Below, in pieces: positions 1-7,319 of a stretch of 64,000 nucleotides of DNA (within the stretch, counting starts at the first letter, position 1; every line of letters starts with the position of its first letter). Source of the DNA: Poriferisocius sp965200775 (lineage in GTDB: Bacteria; Actinomycetota; Acidimicrobiia; Acidimicrobiales; Bin134); NCBI GenBank assembly GCA_965200775.1, contig OZ241383.1, forward strand, positions 124,001-188,000. The letters run 5' to 3'. Under the pieces are notes generated by a model. That model made no database searches. It had not been told where the DNA came from and worked only from the letters and a program-made list of their open reading frames with translations. The translations under genes were made by a program, and so were the position numbers.

Positions 1-512
1 TGCCGTTCGTGTGCGGCGCCACCAACCTGGGGGAGGCGCTGAGGCGTATCTCCGAGGGGGCCTGCATGATCCGGTCGAAGGGCGAGGCCGGCACCGGGAA
101 CATCGTGGAAGCGGTTCGCCATCTTCGCTCGATAATCGGCACCGTCCGGCGCATCACCCAGGCCGACTCCGCCGAGGTGTTCGACTGGGCCAAGCAGCTC
201 CAGGCTCCGCTTCCCCTCATCAGGGAGGTGGCCGAGACGGGTTGGCTGCCGGTGCCCCTGTTTTGCGCCGGGGGCATCTCCACCCCCGCTGACGCCGGGC
301 TGGTCATGCAGCTTGGCGCCGAGGCGGTGTTCGTGGGTTCGGGGATATTCAAGTCGTCCGACCCGGCCCCCCGGGCAAAGGCCATCGTGGAGGCGGCCAC
401 CAACTACCGCGACCCCCACATCCTGGCCAAGGTCAGCCGGGGTCTGGGTGAGCCCATGCCCGGCTTGGAGATCGACGGCCTCGACACCCGGCTGGCCGAC
501 CGGGGCTGGTAA
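1..512 (+). CDS. pdxS: Pyridoxal 5'-phosphate synthase lyase subunit PdxS (5' truncated)
   Basis: C-terminal part of the PdxS synthase subunit, which builds pyridoxal 5'-phosphate from ribose 5-phosphate, glyceraldehyde 3-phosphate and ammonia supplied by PdxT. The reading frame is open at the left window edge, so the N-terminus is missing. The visible part contains the family block VCGATNLGEALRRI, then SKGEAGTGN, and the phosphate-binding glycine segments FCAGGI and VFVGSGIF of the TIM barrel. It lies 53 bases upstream of pdxT in the same direction, the usual pairing. The family assignment is secure from sequence alone. Confidence 0.95.
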   Translation, partial: PFVCGATNLGEALRRISEGACMIRSKGEAGTGNIVEAVRHLRSIIGTVRRITQADSAEVFDWAKQLQAPLPLIREVAETGWLPVPLFCAGGISTPADAGLVMQLGAEAVFVGSGIFKSSDPAPRAKAIVEAATNYRDPHILAKVSRGLGEPMPGLEIDGLDTRLADRGW

Positions 513-565
513 GGGCGAGGCCGTGACGCAGGTCGAGGCATCGCCCCGAGACCCGGAGCCCCCGG

Positions 566-1132
566 GTGAAGGTCGGGGTGCTCGCCCTTCAGGGTGCCTT
601 CGGGCTGCATGAGCAGGTCCTGAACCGCCTGGGTGTGGCGGCGGTCCAGGTTCGCACCCCCGAGGAACTGGCCGAGGTTGATCGACTGGTCATCCCGGGC
701 GGGGAGTCCACCACCATCTCCAAGCTGCTGGACGCCAACCACCTGGCCGATCCCCTGGCGGATCGCCTGGCCGAGGGCCTGCCAGTGCTGGGCACCTGTG
801 CCGGGTTGATCCTTTTGTCCTCCAAGGTGGTTGACGGGTACGGGGGCCAGCACTGCTTCGGGGCGATTGACGTGGTGGCCCGGCGCAACGGTTACGGTCG
901 CCAGTCGGATTCGTTCACCTCTCCGGTAACCATCGATGGCTGGGAACCGCAGTTCCCGGGCGTGTTCATCCGTGCTCCGGTCGTCGAATCGGTTGGGGAG
1001 GGCGTGGAGGTGCTCGCCGAGTTGGACGGGGTTCCGGTGATGTGCCGGCAGGGTCCGGTGCTGGTGTCGTCGTTCCATCCCGAACTGGCCGACGACCATC
1101 GTGTTCATCGCTGGTTTGTGGATCAGGATTAG
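566..1132 (+). CDS. pdxT: Pyridoxal 5'-phosphate synthase glutaminase subunit PdxT
   Basis: Class I glutamine amidotransferase that hydrolyses glutamine and channels ammonia to PdxS. The 188-residue length is normal. The oxyanion segment IPGGEST, the nucleophile motif GTCAGL and the C-terminal SFHPEL carrying the catalytic His and Glu are all present. The GTG start is chosen because the protein then begins with the canonical VKVGVLALQG strand; no clear ribosome binding site precedes it. It follows pdxS directly and precedes the YebC-family gene by 26 bases, so the three are probably cotranscribed. Confidence 0.95.
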   Translation: MKVGVLALQGAFGLHEQVLNRLGVAAVQVRTPEELAEVDRLVIPGGESTTISKLLDANHLADPLADRLAEGLPVLGTCAGLILLSSKVVDGYGGQHCFGAIDVVARRNGYGRQSDSFTSPVTIDGWEPQFPGVFIRAPVVESVGEGVEVLAELDGVPVMCRQGPVLVSSFHPELADDHRVHRWFVDQD

Positions 1133-1158
1133 AAGCAGTGGAGCAGGAGTAGGAGAGC

Positions 1159-1908
1159 ATGTCCGGTCATTCCAAATGGGCCACCATCAAGCACCGCAAG
1201 GGAGCGGCCGACAAGCGGCGGGGCAAGCTGTTCGCCAAGCTCATCCGGCAGGTGGAAGTGGCCGCTCGGGAGGGGGGCGGTGATCTCGACGCCAATCCCA
1301 CCCTGCGAACCATGTTCCAGAAGGCCAGGGACAACTCAGTGCCTCTGGACACCATCGAGCGGGCCATCAAGCGGGGCACCGGGGAGCTGGACGGGGTGTC
1401 CTACGAGTCGGTACTGTACGAGGGGTACGCCCCCGGCGGGGTGGCCTTGTACGTGGAGACGCTCACCGACAACCGCAACCGGACCAGCTCTGAAGTGCGC
1501 ACGCTGTTCACCCGCAACGGGGGGTCGCTGGCCGAGCCCGGCGCGGTGGCCTGGCAGTTCGAGCGCAAGGGGGTGGTGATCCTCGACCGGTCGGTGGACG
1601 AGGACGAGCTGATGATGGTGGCGCTGGACTCCGGGGGTGAGGACTTGGCCGACGAGGGCGACACCTGGCGGCTCACCTGCGACCCCTCCGACCTCGCCGG
1701 ACTTCGCTCCGCTCTCGACGACGAGGGCATCGCCTTCGCCTCAGCCGCTTCCACCATGCTGCCCACCTCGGTGGTGGGGGTGGACACCCCCGACGCGGCC
1801 AAGGCCGTGCTCCGGCTCATCGACGCCCTCGACGACCACGACGACGTGCAGGACGTGTACGCCAACTTCGACATCCCTGACGACATCCTCCAAAGCGCAG
1901 TGAGCTGA
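1159..1908 (+). CDS. yebC: YebC/PmpR-family transcriptional regulator or translation factor
   Basis: A 249-residue YebC/PmpR family protein. It starts with the hallmark MSGHSKWATIKHRKGAAD and continues with KLIRQVEVAAREGG and a three-domain alpha/beta architecture of standard length. Members bind DNA, and some assist ribosomes at difficult peptide stretches; the role here cannot be told from sequence. An AGGAG-like site (ggagtaggagagc) sits just before the ATG. In many actinobacteria this gene lies between pdxT and ruvC, which matches the context because ruvCAB follows on the opposite strand. Confidence 0.93.
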   Translation: MSGHSKWATIKHRKGAADKRRGKLFAKLIRQVEVAAREGGGDLDANPTLRTMFQKARDNSVPLDTIERAIKRGTGELDGVSYESVLYEGYAPGGVALYVETLTDNRNRTSSEVRTLFTRNGGSLAEPGAVAWQFERKGVVILDRSVDEDELMMVALDSGGEDLADEGDTWRLTCDPSDLAGLRSALDDEGIAFASAASTMLPTSVVGVDTPDAAKAVLRLIDALDDHDDVQDVYANFDIPDDILQSAVS

Positions 1909-2001
1909 GGCACCGGCCTTTCGTGACCCTCCGGTTGCGCCATGTGGCGTTGACGCGGCGTTGGCGGGACCGCCGGACGAGCCGCCGGGTCGGAGTGTCG
2001 G

Positions 2002-2382
2002 TTAAGCGGCTTCGGCGGGCGGGTTGATTTCCAGCTTGGCTTCGATCCGGGCCAACCGCTCACCATGCGCCCTCAGCTCGCCGGTGAACTTCTCGTCCAC
2101 CGCCCGGATCTGACCGGTGAACTTCTCGGTGAGCCTGATCTCCAACGAGTGAATCTCGCCGGTCACCTCAGCCTTCAGCAGGTGGAAATTGTCACCCAGT
2201 GCGCGGACGTCGGCAGACAGCAGGTGGAAATTGTCACCCAGAGCGCGGAAATTGTCACTCAGTGAGCGAAGGTCGGCAGACAGCATACGGATGTTGGAGA
2301 AAAGCAGGCGGAACAAGAGCACGAAAGCCGAGATGAGGCCAGCCCCCATGACGCTCATGACCGTGATGATGGCTGTGGACAT
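2002..2382 (-). CDS. Membrane-anchored coiled-coil protein of unknown function
   Basis: About 126 residues from the ATG at 2382, which has GGGAGGGG about 13 bases upstream; an in-frame extension to 2460 looks less likely. The N-terminus is one hydrophobic membrane segment (IITVMSVMGAGLISAFVLLF). It is followed by a long charged coiled coil with near-identical units built on SADxRxLxDNFxxL, repeated about three times, and a KFTG-containing second coil. The repeats are also visible at DNA level (about 2200-2290). Similar small proteins are common in marine actinobacteria and cyanobacteria without known function. It stands alone, convergent with yebC and just downstream of ruvB. Confidence 0.6.
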   Translation of the reverse strand: MSTAIITVMSVMGAGLISAFVLLFRLLFSNIRMLSADLRSLSDNFRALGDNFHLLSADVRALGDNFHLLKAEVTGEIHSLEIRLTEKFTGQIRAVDEKFTGELRAHGERLARIEAKLEINPPAEAA

Positions 2383-2543
2383 CAGGCTTGTTTCCCCTCC
2401 CAGGCGAAAGGCTAGTGGATCTTCAATGGCGGTGCTCGCACACCCTAACGGCGCGCACACCCAAAGTCAACAGGAAGTAATGGCAAAGCACTGAAATATA
2501 TGGATTGGTGCAGGGGAAGGCGGCGGGCTGACTCTCCGGGTGG

Positions 2544-3590
2544 CTAGCGGGAGTCTTCGTCGAACAGGTTGGACTGGCCGGGAGCGTCGGAGGGCGGGGC
2601 CAGGTCCAGGTGGTGCCAGGCGGCAACGGTGGCCACCCGGCCCCGGGGGGTGCGCATCAGCAGACCCCGCTGGATGAGGAACGGCTCGTACACGTCCTCC
2701 ACCGTCTCGGCTGGTTCGCTGACGCTGATGGCCAGGGTGGACAACCCCACCGGGCCCCCGCCGAACTGCTCGCACAAGGCGGACAGGATTGCCCGGTCGA
2801 TCTTATCCAACCCGGCCAGATCGACGCCGAACAGTTTCAGTCCGTCGGACGCGGTGGCCTGGTCGATGTCTCCCCCGGCTCGGACCTGGGCGTAGTCCCT
2901 CACCCGGCGCAGCAGCCGGTTGGCGATCCGGGGGGTGCCCCGGGCTCGGCAGGCGATCTCCGACGCTCCCGACGGGTCGATGGGAATGCCCAGGATGGCA
3001 GCGGCCCTAACCACGATGGCCTCCAGATCGGCGATGGTGTAGTAGTCGAGCCGGGACACTAGGCCGAACCGGTCCCGCAGCGGCCCGGTGATAAGCCCGG
3101 TGCGGGTGGTGGCGCCGACCAGGGTGAACTGGGCCAGATCGAGTCGTACCGACCGGGCGGCAGGCCCCTTGCCCAGCACCACGTCGATCTCGAAGTCCTC
3201 CATCGCAGGGTAGAGCACCTCCTCCACCATGCGGGACAGCCGGTGGATCTCGTCGATGAACAGCACGTCTCCGTCGTCCAGGTTGGAAAGGATGGCGGCC
3301 AGGTCGCCGGCCCGCTCCAGCGCCGGCCCCGACGTGACGTGCAGTCCGTTGCCCATCTCGTTGGCCACGATGTGGGCGAGGGTTGTCTTGCCCAGGCCCG
3401 GGGGTCCGGCAAACAGCAGGTGGTCGGTGGGCTGGGACCGGGCCCGGGCCGCTTCCAGGATGATGCTGAGGTGCTCCTTGAGCTCAGACTGGCCCACGAA
3501 ATCGCCCAACCGGGTGGGACGCAGCCCCGCCTCGGCAATGTCGTCTTCAGGGTGGAGGGAGCCTGCCAGCAGCTCCTCGCGCTCGCTCAT
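2544..3590 (-). CDS. ruvB: Holliday junction branch migration ATPase RuvB
   Basis: AAA+ motor of the RuvABC complex; two hexamers flank RuvA and pump DNA through the Holliday junction. 348 residues. Walker A is GPPGLGKTT, Walker B is LFIDEIH, sensor 1 lies in LVGATTR, and a C-terminal winged helix includes RTPRGRVA. The ATG at 3590 overlaps the ruvA stop as ATGA and gives the normal RuvB N-terminus MSEREELLAG. An open extension further upstream is ruvA sequence in another frame and is not used. Last gene of the ruvCAB operon. Confidence 0.96.
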   Translation of the reverse strand: MSEREELLAGSLHPEDDIAEAGLRPTRLGDFVGQSELKEHLSIILEAARARSQPTDHLLFAGPPGLGKTTLAHIVANEMGNGLHVTSGPALERAGDLAAILSNLDDGDVLFIDEIHRLSRMVEEVLYPAMEDFEIDVVLGKGPAARSVRLDLAQFTLVGATTRTGLITGPLRDRFGLVSRLDYYTIADLEAIVVRAAAILGIPIDPSGASEIACRARGTPRIANRLLRRVRDYAQVRAGGDIDQATASDGLKLFGVDLAGLDKIDRAILSALCEQFGGGPVGLSTLAISVSEPAETVEDVYEPFLIQRGLLMRTPRGRVATVAAWHHLDLAPPSDAPGQSNLFDEDSR

Positions 3591-4186
3591 GGGCTGGTGG
3601 CCATGTGTCTGAGGGCCGCCTTGAGCAGGGCTGAGGGGTCGTCGCCGTCGGGCAGCGACCGGATCGCGCCGCGGATCTCCTCGGTGGTGTAGCCGAGCTC
3701 GGCCAGCGCCAGACGCACCTCGTTGCGGGCATCGGGCGGCCCATCGGCGGGAACAGGCGACGGCCCTACGGCAACGACGTCGCCGAGGTCGAGGCGGGAT
3801 TTCAGCTCCATCAGAAGCCTGGTGGCGGTTTTCTTGCCCACCCCGGGCACCAGGCACAAGGCGTCCACGTCGTCTCGGGTCAAGATGTCGGACAGCTCCA
3901 ACGGCCCGAACACCGACAGAATCGCCAACCCCAGCGCCGGCCCCACGCCGTGGACCGAGATCACCTCCTCGAACACCCGCCGCTCCTCCGGGGTGCGGAA
4001 CCCGTACAAAGTCTGGGCCTCCTCCCTGATGTGGTGGTAGGTGTGAACCAGAACCTCATCGCCCGGCCCGCCCAGGCCGGTGGAGGTGTTGGGGCTGACC
4101 ATGACCTGATAACCCACGCCGCCTGCCTCCACCACGACCTCGCCCTCGTCTCGCGAAGCCAGCGTGCCCCGAATGAACCGGATCAC
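3587..4186 (-). CDS. ruvA: Holliday junction DNA-binding protein RuvA
   Basis: 199-residue tetrameric junction-binding protein. The OB-fold N-terminus (MIRFIRGTL, YHHIREEAQTLYGF) is followed by paired helix-hairpin-helix motifs (VHGVGPALGLAIL and VPGVGKKTATRLL) and a C-terminal domain III (VRLALAELGYTTEEI) that contacts RuvB. The GTG start overlaps the ruvC stop codon (GTGA) and the stop overlaps ruvB (ATGA), so translation of ruvCAB is coupled. Confidence 0.96.
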   Translation of the reverse strand: MIRFIRGTLASRDEGEVVVEAGGVGYQVMVSPNTSTGLGGPGDEVLVHTYHHIREEAQTLYGFRTPEERRVFEEVISVHGVGPALGLAILSVFGPLELSDILTRDDVDALCLVPGVGKKTATRLLMELKSRLDLGDVVAVGPSPVPADGPPDARNEVRLALAELGYTTEEIRGAIRSLPDGDDPSALLKAALRHMATSP

Positions 4187-4680
4187 ACCGAGGCCTGAAT
4201 CCGGGTTCGGGCCGGAAGGTGGGCCAGGTGGCAGAGAGCCACAGCCATGGCGTCGGCGGCGTCAACCGGCTTGAGAGGGCGGGGCAGGCTCAGGAGGCTC
4301 TGCACCATGCGGCCCACCTGCTGCTTGTCGGCCCCTCCCCAGCCGGCCACCGTCATCTTCACCTGCGTCGGGGTGTACTCGGCCACTTCCGCTCCCGCGG
4401 CCACCCCTGCGATCATGGCCGCCCCGCTGGCCTGTCCCACCGACATGGCGGTGCGGACGTTCACCTGGAACAGCACCTGCTCTATGGCCACAGCGTCCGG
4501 GTGGTAGATGTCCATCAGGTCGGCCAACTCGGTTTGAAGCTCGTACAGCCTCCGGGGGATTGGGTCGTCCTTGTCGGTGCGGATCACGCCCGACGCCAAC
4601 GCTTCCACGTCACGGCCCTTCCGGCGGATCACGCCGTAGCCGCACAGGGACAAGCCGGGGTCGATTCCCATCACCAGCAT
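4183..4680 (-). CDS. ruvC: Holliday junction resolvase RuvC
   Basis: 165-residue RNase H-fold endonuclease that cleaves Holliday junctions held by RuvAB. The first catalytic Asp lies in MGIDPGLSLCGYG; further acidic residues are in AIEQVLF and the C-terminal DAADAMAVALCH. The ATG at 4680 gives the usual start; a GTG nine bases further upstream is also possible. First gene of ruvCAB and divergent from queA, with about 78 bases between them for both promoters. Confidence 0.95.
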   Translation of the reverse strand: MLVMGIDPGLSLCGYGVIRRKGRDVEALASGVIRTDKDDPIPRRLYELQTELADLMDIYHPDAVAIEQVLFQVNVRTAMSVGQASGAAMIAGVAAGAEVAEYTPTQVKMTVAGWGGADKQQVGRMVQSLLSLPRPLKPVDAADAMAVALCHLAHLPARTRIQASV

Positions 4681-4758
4681 CGTTTCCACGCTACCGGCCA
4701 GGTGTGACAATCTTCGGGATAGCACGGCCACGGCTGGGGTGTCGGATAGAAACAGACC

Positions 4759-5778
4759 ATGCAGACCGCAGAGTTGGACTATGAGCTGCCCGAGGCGGCC
4801 ATCGCCCAACAACCGGCCGAACCTCGGGACAGCTCCCGGCTGCTGGTGGACCGGGGGCCGTGTATCCAACCCGAGCATCGCTACACCCGAGACCTGCCCG
4901 AACTGCTGGGACCCGGCGACGTGCTGGTGGTGAACAACAGCCGGGTCATGGCGGCCCGGCTGCGGCTTCGCAAGGCCACAGGAGCGGCCATCGAGGTGTT
5001 GTTGCTGGAGCCGACCGATGAGGGGCGTTGGAGCGCTCTGGTGCGCCCTGGTCGGAGGGTGCCGCCGGGCACCAAGCTCTGGCTCCAAGACGAACCGGAA
5101 GCCCCGGATCCGGCAATAGAGGTCGGGGAGCGGATTGGTGACGACGGGCGGAGGTGGGTGAAGCCCCTGGCCGACCCCGACGCGTTGATGGAAGCAGCCG
5201 GGGAAGTCCCGCTGCCTCCCTACATAACCGGGAAGCTCGCCGACCCCGAGCGCTACCAGACGGTTTACGCTGACCGCCCGGTGTCGGCAGCGGCCCCCAC
5301 CGCCGGGCTCCACCTCACCGAAGAAGTGCTCGACCGGTGCCGAGCAGCCGGGGCCACGGTCTGCACCCTGGAGCTGGCGGTGGGCACGGCTACGTTTGCC
5401 CCGGTGACCGCCCGCAATCTCGACGACCACGTCATGCACACCGAGTCGTACCGCATCCCCGAGGCCACGCTGGCAGCCTGCGCCCGAGCCGACCGGGTGG
5501 TGGCCGTGGGCACAACCGTGGTTCGGGCCCTGGAGTCGGCAGCGGCCACGGGGTCGGTTCGGGCCCGCACCGATCTGTTCATCAAGCCCGGCTTCCGATT
5601 CGCCGCCGTGGACGCAATGCTCACCAACTTCCATTTGCCACGGTCCAGCCTGCTGGCTCTGTTGGCCGCGTTCGTCGGTCCCCGTTGGCGGGACTTCTAC
5701 GACATCGCCCTGGCCGAGGGCTACCGCTTCCTGTCGCTGGGCGACGCCATGTTCTGCGTTGGGGGCCACCACCGATGA
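4759..5778 (+). CDS. queA: S-adenosylmethionine:tRNA ribosyltransferase-isomerase QueA
   Basis: Adds the ribosyl part of S-adenosylmethionine to 7-aminomethyl-7-deazaguanine in tRNA, giving epoxyqueuosine. 339 residues, full length. Recognised by LDYELPEAAIAQQPAEPRD near the start, VVNNSRVMAARL, the AAPTAGLHLTEEVL block and the C-terminal TNFHLPRSSLLALLAAF. The stop codon overlaps an ATG that opens a tandemly repeated leader in front of tgt. Together with tgt it indicates queuosine modification in this organism. Confidence 0.95.
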   Translation: MQTAELDYELPEAAIAQQPAEPRDSSRLLVDRGPCIQPEHRYTRDLPELLGPGDVLVVNNSRVMAARLRLRKATGAAIEVLLLEPTDEGRWSALVRPGRRVPPGTKLWLQDEPEAPDPAIEVGERIGDDGRRWVKPLADPDALMEAAGEVPLPPYITGKLADPERYQTVYADRPVSAAAPTAGLHLTEEVLDRCRAAGATVCTLELAVGTATFAPVTARNLDDHVMHTESYRIPEATLAACARADRVVAVGTTVVRALESAAATGSVRARTDLFIKPGFRFAAVDAMLTNFHLPRSSLLALLAAFVGPRWRDFYDIALAEGYRFLSLGDAMFCVGGHHR

Positions 5779-5898
5779 TGTTCGGCTACAAGGTGCCGGC
5801 CCTGGAGTTGAGCCGATGACCTTCTGCTACGACGTGCCGGCCCGGGAGCAGGGCCGATGACATTCGGCTGCGAGGTGCTGGCCCGGGACGGCCTGGCC
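5778..5898 (+). repeat. Triplicated tgt start region with two mini-ORFs
   Basis: Three successive copies of a unit of about 40 bases start at ATG codons 5778, 5816 and 5857. They read M-F-G-Y-K-V-P-A-L-E, M-T-F-C-Y-D-V-P-A-R-E and M-T-F-G-C-E-V-L-A-R-D; the third is the true start of tgt. Copies 1 and 2 are mini-ORFs of 13 and 14 codons (5778-5819 and 5816-5860). Each stop overlaps the next ATG as ATGA, and queA itself stops at 5778. Copies differ by substitutions, so this is not a simple assembly stutter. Analogous duplications precede aspS and aroB. Confidence 0.85.
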
Positions 5899-7002
5899 CG
5901 CAAGGGCCGCATCACCACCCGGAGGGGGGCGTTCACCACGCCGTGCTTCATGCCGGTGGGCACCCGGGCGGCGGTTCGCACCCTCGACACCGCCGACCTC
6001 GAAACCCTGAACCCCGCGGTGGTGCTGGCCAACACCTACCACCTGATGATGAGACCCGGCGCCGATCTCATAGCGAAGCTGGGGGGCATCCACCAGTTCA
6101 CCGGGTGGTCGGGCCACGTGCTCACCGACTCCGGCGGGTACCAGGTGTTCTCCCTCGATCCGAAGGTGGACGACGACGGTGCCACCTTCCGGTCCACCTA
6201 CGACGGCACCACTCACCGGTTCACCGCCGAACGGGTGGTGGATGTCCAGCTTCAGCTCGGGTCCGACATCCAGATGGCGTTCGACGTGTGCCCTCCGTCG
6301 GATGCCCCCGCAGAGGCCCAGCGCCTAGCCGTGGACCGAACTGCGCAATGGGCCGGCCGAGCACGCCGCCACTTCCTCAACCGGGGTGGGCACGACGCCG
6401 GAGCCTCCCAGTTCGGCATCGTCCAGGGCGGGCTCGACCCCACCCTGCGGGCTGAGAGCGCAGCGCGAACCACCGAGGTGGGGTTCGAGGGCTACGCGGT
6501 GGGGGGCCTTTCGGTGGGCGAACCGCAAGCAGAGATGCTGGCCGCTCTGGCCGCAACCATCCCCCACCTGCCCGAGGATCAGCCCCGCTACTTCATGGGG
6601 CTTGGCGATCCGGTGGGGCTGGTGGAAGCGGTGGCGCTGGGGGCCGACATGTTCGATTGCGTGCTGCCCACCCGGCTGGCCCGCCATGGGACGGCACTCA
6701 CCTGGGGCGGCCGGCTGAACATCGGTAACGCCGTGTACGCCACCGACGACCGTCCCGTCGATCCCGACTTCCCCGCCGGCTCCACCTCCCGTTACTCCAG
6801 GGCCTACCTGCGGCACCTGTTCAACGTGGACGAACCCTCGGCGGCCCGGCTCCTCACGCTTCACAACGTGGCGTGGCTGCTCTCCCTCATGGAGGCAACC
6901 CAGCAGGCCATCGCCGCGGGCACGCTGGACGAGCTGCGCAGGCGGGTGGCCCAGGGGTGGACTCGCCCCGCCAAGTCGTCCACCGCCGAAACAATCCGGT
7001 AA
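5857..7002 (+). CDS. tgt: Queuine/preQ1 tRNA-guanine transglycosylase Tgt
   Basis: Exchanges guanine 34 of GUN-anticodon tRNAs for preQ1. 381 residues, TIM barrel. The catalytic Asp in LTDSGGYQVF is about residue 91 and the nucleophile in MFDCVLPTR is about residue 267. The family's structural zinc site needs three Cys in a CxCxxC block plus a His 26 residues later. Here the block is F305-P-A307-G-S-T310, with no Cys, while the His (about 336 in LLTLHN) and the surrounding RYSRAYLRHL are kept. The zinc site is therefore lost or remodelled. The third ATG of the repeated leader is used as start. Confidence 0.93.
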   Translation: MTFGCEVLARDGLARKGRITTRRGAFTTPCFMPVGTRAAVRTLDTADLETLNPAVVLANTYHLMMRPGADLIAKLGGIHQFTGWSGHVLTDSGGYQVFSLDPKVDDDGATFRSTYDGTTHRFTAERVVDVQLQLGSDIQMAFDVCPPSDAPAEAQRLAVDRTAQWAGRARRHFLNRGGHDAGASQFGIVQGGLDPTLRAESAARTTEVGFEGYAVGGLSVGEPQAEMLAALAATIPHLPEDQPRYFMGLGDPVGLVEAVALGADMFDCVLPTRLARHGTALTWGGRLNIGNAVYATDDRPVDPDFPAGSTSRYSRAYLRHLFNVDEPSAARLLTLHNVAWLLSLMEATQQAIAAGTLDELRRRVAQGWTRPAKSSTAETIR

Positions 7003-7013
7003 ACTTCACAGTC

Positions 7014-7301
7014 TTGGAGATCCTTCCCCTTCTCGCACTCATGTTCGTGGCCATGTACTTCTTCATGGTGCGGCCCCAGCAGCGCAAAGCCCGCGAGCAC
7101 CGGGAGTTGCTCGACTCCCTGGACGTGGGCGACGAGGTGATCACCGCTTCGGGTCTGTACGGGATGATCACCCAATTCGACGGCGGCACGGTATTTATCG
7201 AGGTTGCCGATGGTGTCGAGCTGAAGATCAGCCGCGAGACCATTGCCAACAAGATCGTGTACACCGACTTCGATGGTGATGACGCCGGCGCCGGCGACTA
7301 G
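7014..7301 (+). CDS. yajC: Preprotein translocase accessory subunit YajC
   Basis: Small inner-membrane partner of SecDF. One N-terminal membrane helix (ILPLLALMFVAMYFFMV) is followed by the family signature RPQQRKAREHRELLDSL and the VGDEVITASGLYG barrel. The start is uncertain: a TTG at 7014, just after the tgt stop, gives about 95 residues with a short lead into the helix, and the next ATG is at 7041. It lies between tgt and secD, as in many bacteria. Confidence 0.88.
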   Translation: MEILPLLALMFVAMYFFMVRPQQRKAREHRELLDSLDVGDEVITASGLYGMITQFDGGTVFIEVADGVELKISRETIANKIVYTDFDGDDAGAGD

Positions 7302-7319
7302 CGCCGACTCCTCTTCTTC

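Noticed and set aside
3591..3857. N-terminal extension of ruvB by 89 codons
   Set aside because: It is ruvA sequence read in another frame; the ATGA overlap at 3587-3590 gives the normal RuvB N-terminus.
5778..5857. Assembly stutter as explanation for the repeated tgt starts
   Set aside because: The three units differ at many bases and have different lengths, which is not expected from an assembly error; read data would still be the final test.
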